Below, piece by piece: positions 9,301-10,598 of a stretch of 10,598 nucleotides of DNA. The notes under the pieces were generated by a model. The model saw only the letters and a program-made list of their open reading frames with translations. It made no database searches and was not told where the DNA came from. The position numbers and the translations under genes are program-made. This DNA is from Bacteroidota bacterium (lineage in GTDB: Bacteria > Bacteroidota > Bacteroidia > Cytophagales > Cyclobacteriaceae): positions 1-10,598 of the forward strand of contig JAHEMS010000086.1 of the NCBI GenBank assembly GCA_024643595.1, given 5' to 3'. Each line of letters starts with the position of its first letter. The stretch's first letter is position 1.

Positions 9301-9436
9301 TCACACCAGGAATTGCCATTCCGGCATCATCAGTAATTTTCCCGGAAACCGAACGGTTTTGGGCCATCACTAATGATGCGCTGAGAAACAGCAACAACGC
9401 TGTGAAACTCAATTTTGTGTAGAGTTTTTTCATCAT
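6326..9436 (-). CDS. SusC/RagA-family TonB-linked outer-membrane transporter
   Basis: A TonB-dependent beta-barrel importer that works with the SusD lipoprotein encoded next, moving a large nutrient into the periplasm with energy from TonB-ExbBD. The protein has 1036 residues, a usual length for the family. Residues 1-25 form a signal peptide with a likely cut after VMA. A carboxypeptidase-regulatory-like domain spans about 29-100, with GKITDDAGMAIPGVNVLVKG at 32-51. The SusC TonB-box region EEVVVVGYGEQKK is at 107-119. The plug (about 120-235) includes VIIRGNGS, PLYIIDGVR and SMEVLKDAASAAIYGAEGAN. The rest is barrel, including an EF-hand-like DSNEDGVIS followed by IGNPNPKLMYGI. It ends RRVIGGVSLSF with the C-terminal Phe expected for outer-membrane insertion. 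Two adjacent ATGs (9436 and 9433) could both serve; the first is chosen. An A-rich leader and no Shine-Dalgarno precede it. The likely activator is the HTCS regulator encoded upstream. Confidence 0.98.
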   Translation of the reverse strand: MMKKLYTKLSFTALLLFLSASLVMAQNRSVSGKITDDAGMAIPGVNVLVKGTSAGTVSDGDGAYTLSGVSDNSILVFSFIGYVTTEVTVGSRTSVDITLESDLTSLEEVVVVGYGEQKKSLTTGAISSVKSDELVSISNGQIQQALQGRVAGVLVTPNSGSPGSATRVIIRGNGSNGDAGPLYIIDGVRMRGGGALDYINPNDIASMEVLKDAASAAIYGAEGANGVIIISTKQGKSGVSTVNYSGQWGSQSVRPDIMPVMNATQYIDYMEEANVGGRPTAGDIPANGGTDWMDVTFAPAPQQSHSIDFSGGTDKSSFFLGTSYFTQEGIVGGSKSSFDRYTLRANTSFQINDWLKIGENLTYSSMDRRGLAEDDEYGGVIQSAIQLDPLTPIRYTGALPPHMITAINNGYNPTKDADGLYYGTSNWVQGENGNPLTRFDIAKGKTNQRRLIGNVYMDITPFKGFKFTSRASLISDANQQHGWNPTYWFSNERLNTVANGNDNWSSYTTFLFENFASYNSNVGDHGYTVMVGQAIQQEEWNGVGGSYVGLFREQDKWSYANDVPDDTDRIYSYNGTRGLASFFGRVSYDYQGKYIFNATLRADGSSMLADGNQWGTFPSVSGGWIISRENFYGGLSNTVGYFKLRASWGQNGSLSNLNPGQWQNSISTNIAGNIQYADANGNYVFGAASNKIPNPELTWETSEQIDIGFDTKLLGDHLSFSFDYFKKTTKDLLAPGLAPAIAGIPLEIINAGTVVNKGLEFELNYTNKVGDFTYELGGNLSTLDNEVTGLNNGAQAPAGANISGNWTNATGFEVGQPAWYFKGYKTDGIFQNQAEVDAYLADGLTGYTPQPGDVRIIDSNEDGVISSADFVKIGNPNPKLMYGIRAKAGYKGFDLLVFLQGVAGNDVLMGYSRTDRALANKPEFFYTDRWTGEGSTNDWFRPTTTGFVYSSDKLVFNGSFARVRQLQLGYTLPQTILSKARVKNLRVYVSLDNFFTFTKYPGLDPEAGTGRNNSYGIDRGIYPIPRRVIGGVSLSF

Positions 9437-9470
9437 TTTTTAGTTTGGTTTAGTTATTAACTGCTTTTTC

Positions 9471-9491
9471 AATAAACAAAGATTGTTTATT
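9471..9491. repeat. Perfect 9-bp inverted repeat 34 bp before the SusC start
   Basis: AATAAACAA (9471-9479) and TTGTTTATT (9483-9491) are exact reverse complements separated by AGA. It could be an operator half-site pair, or, if transcribed, an A-U-rich leader hairpin just ahead of the SusC start. No T-run follows on the minus strand (it continues GAAAAAG), so it is not a terminator. Its low GC content raises the chance of coincidence. Confidence 0.45.
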
Positions 9492-9550
9492 AATTGATTT
9501 TATTCTGTAGTTTTTAGTAAATACCATAGAATCATTTGTTTAGTTTTTCG

Positions 9551-9572
9551 AAATCAATAATAGTAAATCAAT
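9551..9572. promoter_or_regulatory. Candidate regulator-binding direct repeat
   Basis: AAATCAAT occurs at 9551-9558 and again at 9565-9572 with a 6-base spacer. A third copy in the opposite orientation (ATTGATTT) lies at 9493-9500, and a one-mismatch copy (AAATCACT) at 9641-9648. Repeated short motifs between an AraC-type regulator and its presumed target are what an operator could look like. No known site was matched, and the AT-rich background makes chance repeats likely. Confidence 0.3.
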
Positions 9573-9663
9573 TAAGTATGGAGGATTGGCAAATTTCCCT
9601 TTGAAGAGGGGTATTTGTTACAAACAGCTTTTCGGGGCTCAAATCACTGTTTTTTTTGAAATA

Positions 9664-10598
9664 TCAGCCATTAACCTCGTCCACTTTGTATTCAGAAGGA
9701 TTAACTCCAAATTGTTTTTTGAAACATTGTCTAAAATAGTGAAGGTCATTAAAACCCACCATATAGGTTATTTCAGCAATTGTTAGTTTTTGTTGCTTGA
9801 TTAGTTGAGCTGCTCGCTTTAATTTAATAGACCGGATAAACTCATTTGCCGAGAGTCCAATAAGGCCTTTTAACTTCCTATACAACTGCATCCTCCCCAA
9901 CCCGAGTTCACGGCATAGATCGTCAACCTGAAAGTTCGAATCAGCCATGTGTTGTTCGATACAGGCCACAGTATTTTTGAGAAAGTCCTCATCTGCGGAG
10001 GTAATCACCACATGCTTCGGATCAAGGTTTAAGGTTTCGTTATTAAGGATTCGCTCTTTTAGTTGTGCCTGTGCAAGAAAAATATTTTTGATCCGAATTT
10101 CGAGTAAAGATGGGTTGAAGGGTTTTGTAATGTAATGAATTGCGCCAGTTTTAAAGCCTTTTAGCTCGCTGTTAGAGGAAGCCTTAGCGGTTAGCATGAT
10201 CACGGGAATATGGCTGGTTTTTTGATCTTGCTTCAATGCTTCACAAAATTGATATCCATCCATTTCGGGCATCATTATATCAGTTACAATCAAATCAGGG
10301 ATTTGAGTCCTTGCTATTTTTAATGCCTCAAGTCCATTGGATGCGGTGTTTATATTGTAGCTATTTTTCAAGGTATTCGAAACAAAATTTAGCATTTCGG
10401 GATTGTCATCCACCAGCAATAATAACGGGGTTGAAATGTCTCCATGAAAGCCATCCTCTGTGTCGTTATTCGTTTCATCTTCGCTCAGTAAATAGATCCT
10501 TGATAGATCGGATTCAGATCTTCCGTCAGATACAGGTGTTTCAATTCCGATCTCTGTGCTTTGCAAATGGTTTTTACCCAATTGTAAGGTTATAGTGA
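9664..10598 (-). CDS. Hybrid two-component system regulator (HTCS), C-terminal part: receiver plus AraC DNA-binding domain
   Basis: HTCS proteins combine a periplasmic sensor, histidine kinase, receiver and AraC-type DNA-binding domain in one chain, and usually control the neighbouring susC-susD operon. The 310 visible residues start at the tail of the kinase ATPase domain: TITLQLGKNHL resembles the usual last strand. An acidic, Ser-rich linker follows (about 13-55), then a receiver at about 57-173 with acidic pair Asp63-Asp64, phosphoacceptor Asp106 in VTDIMMPEMDG, Thr136 and Lys158 (ITKPF). An AraC-type helix-turn-helix spans about 205-305, with LYRKLKGL at 238-245, the helix ending VGFNDLHYFRQCFKKQFG at 280-297 and NPSEY at 299-303. 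The frame stays open to the window edge, so the start, sensor and kinase core are beyond it. A TTG at 10581 could mimic a start but lies inside the kinase tail. The same strand and position upstream of the SusC gene support local control. All receiver key residues are present. Confidence 0.93.
   Translation of the reverse strand, partial: TITLQLGKNHLQSTEIGIETPVSDGRSESDLSRIYLLSEDETNNDTEDGFHGDISTPLLLLVDDNPEMLNFVSNTLKNSYNINTASNGLEALKIARTQIPDLIVTDIMMPEMDGYQFCEALKQDQKTSHIPVIMLTAKASSNSELKGFKTGAIHYITKPFNPSLLEIRIKNIFLAQAQLKERILNNETLNLDPKHVVITSADEDFLKNTVACIEQHMADSNFQVDDLCRELGLGRMQLYRKLKGLIGLSANEFIRSIKLKRAAQLIKQQKLTIAEITYMVGFNDLHYFRQCFKKQFGVNPSEYKVDEVNG

Larger units (their letters stand above)
9437..9663 (-). 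promoter_or_regulatory. Regulator-to-SusC intergenic region, probable operon promoter/operator
   Basis: This 227-bp, very AT-rich gap separates the HTCS stop codon from the SusC start and holds no gene I can support. It is the expected place for the uptake operon promoter and the regulator's binding site. I found no confident match to the Bacteroidota promoter pattern (TTTG, 19-21 bp, TAnnTTTG). The nearest -7-like element, AATCTTTG on the minus strand at 9484-9477, lacks the upstream TTTG. The region contains an inverted repeat (9471-9491) and direct repeats (9551-9572), listed separately. No strong terminator follows the regulator; a short CCCT/AGGG hairpin near 9597-9610 is too weak to count. 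Confidence 0.55.

Noticed and set aside
9590..9624. Possible Bacteroidota promoter: TTTG (9624-9621) and GAAATTTG (9597-9590) on the minus strand
   Set aside because: The spacer is 23 bp rather than 19-21, and the -7 element has a mismatch at its first base. It would also leave an unusually long leader of about 150 bases.
10579..10581. TTG as start codon of the regulator
   Set aside because: The frame is open upstream to the window edge, and the codons before it fit the end of a kinase ATPase domain. The gene is cut by the edge.
1..10598. Search by eye for tRNA or rRNA genes, CRISPR arrays, transposase genes, phage genes or a defence system
   Set aside because: None was seen. Nearly all of the window is explained by five genes and short intergenic gaps.

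Overview
This window looks like a chromosomal segment from an AT-rich member of the Bacteroidota, most plausibly a free-living Cytophagales-type bacterium. The evidence is the adjacent SusC/SusD pair, the hybrid two-component regulator ending in an AraC helix-turn-helix, the large VCBS/ASPIC lipoprotein and the lack of Shine-Dalgarno sequences before the starts. The order-level placement is an inference from protein style. All five recognisable genes lie on the minus strand, so transcription runs from high to low coordinates.

In transcription order: (1) 10598-9664, the 3' part of a hybrid histidine kinase/response regulator (HTCS type), which runs off the right edge. (2) 9663-9437, a 227-bp AT-rich intergenic region with a perfect 9-bp inverted repeat and three copies of an 8-bp motif (AAATCAAT/ATTGATTT); this is probably the promoter/operator region of the uptake operon. 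(3) 9436-6326, a full-length SusC/RagA TonB-dependent outer-membrane transporter. (4) 6240-4711, its SusD/RagB substrate-binding lipoprotein partner, 85 bp downstream with no obvious terminator between them. (5) 4685-4655, a strong, perfectly symmetrical intrinsic terminator. (6) 4610-1263, a 1115-residue lipoprotein with 14 VCBS/FG-GAP calcium-loop motifs split seven and seven around a central ASPIC/UnbV domain. (7) 1256-1199, two short AT-rich hairpins. (8) 1100-1, the first 366 residues of glucose-6-phosphate isomerase (pgi), which runs off the left edge.

The regulator, SusC, SusD and VCBS lipoprotein form a typical locus for sensing and importing a nutrient (PUL-like). A periplasmic ligand would be sensed by the missing N-terminal part of the HTCS. 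The AraC domain would then activate susC-susD. SusD at the surface would hand substrate to SusC for TonB-driven import. The VCBS/ASPIC lipoprotein sits where accessory surface glycan-binding proteins usually lie. No glycoside hydrolase, lyase, sulfatase or peptidase gene is visible, so the substrate cannot be named. pgi is a housekeeping gene that happens to follow on the same strand.

I saw no tRNA, rRNA, CRISPR array, insertion sequence, phage gene or defence system. Nothing here amounts to a wholly new system. The most interesting points are the seven-plus-seven VCBS layout, the terminator separating that gene from susCD, and the candidate operator repeats upstream of susC.
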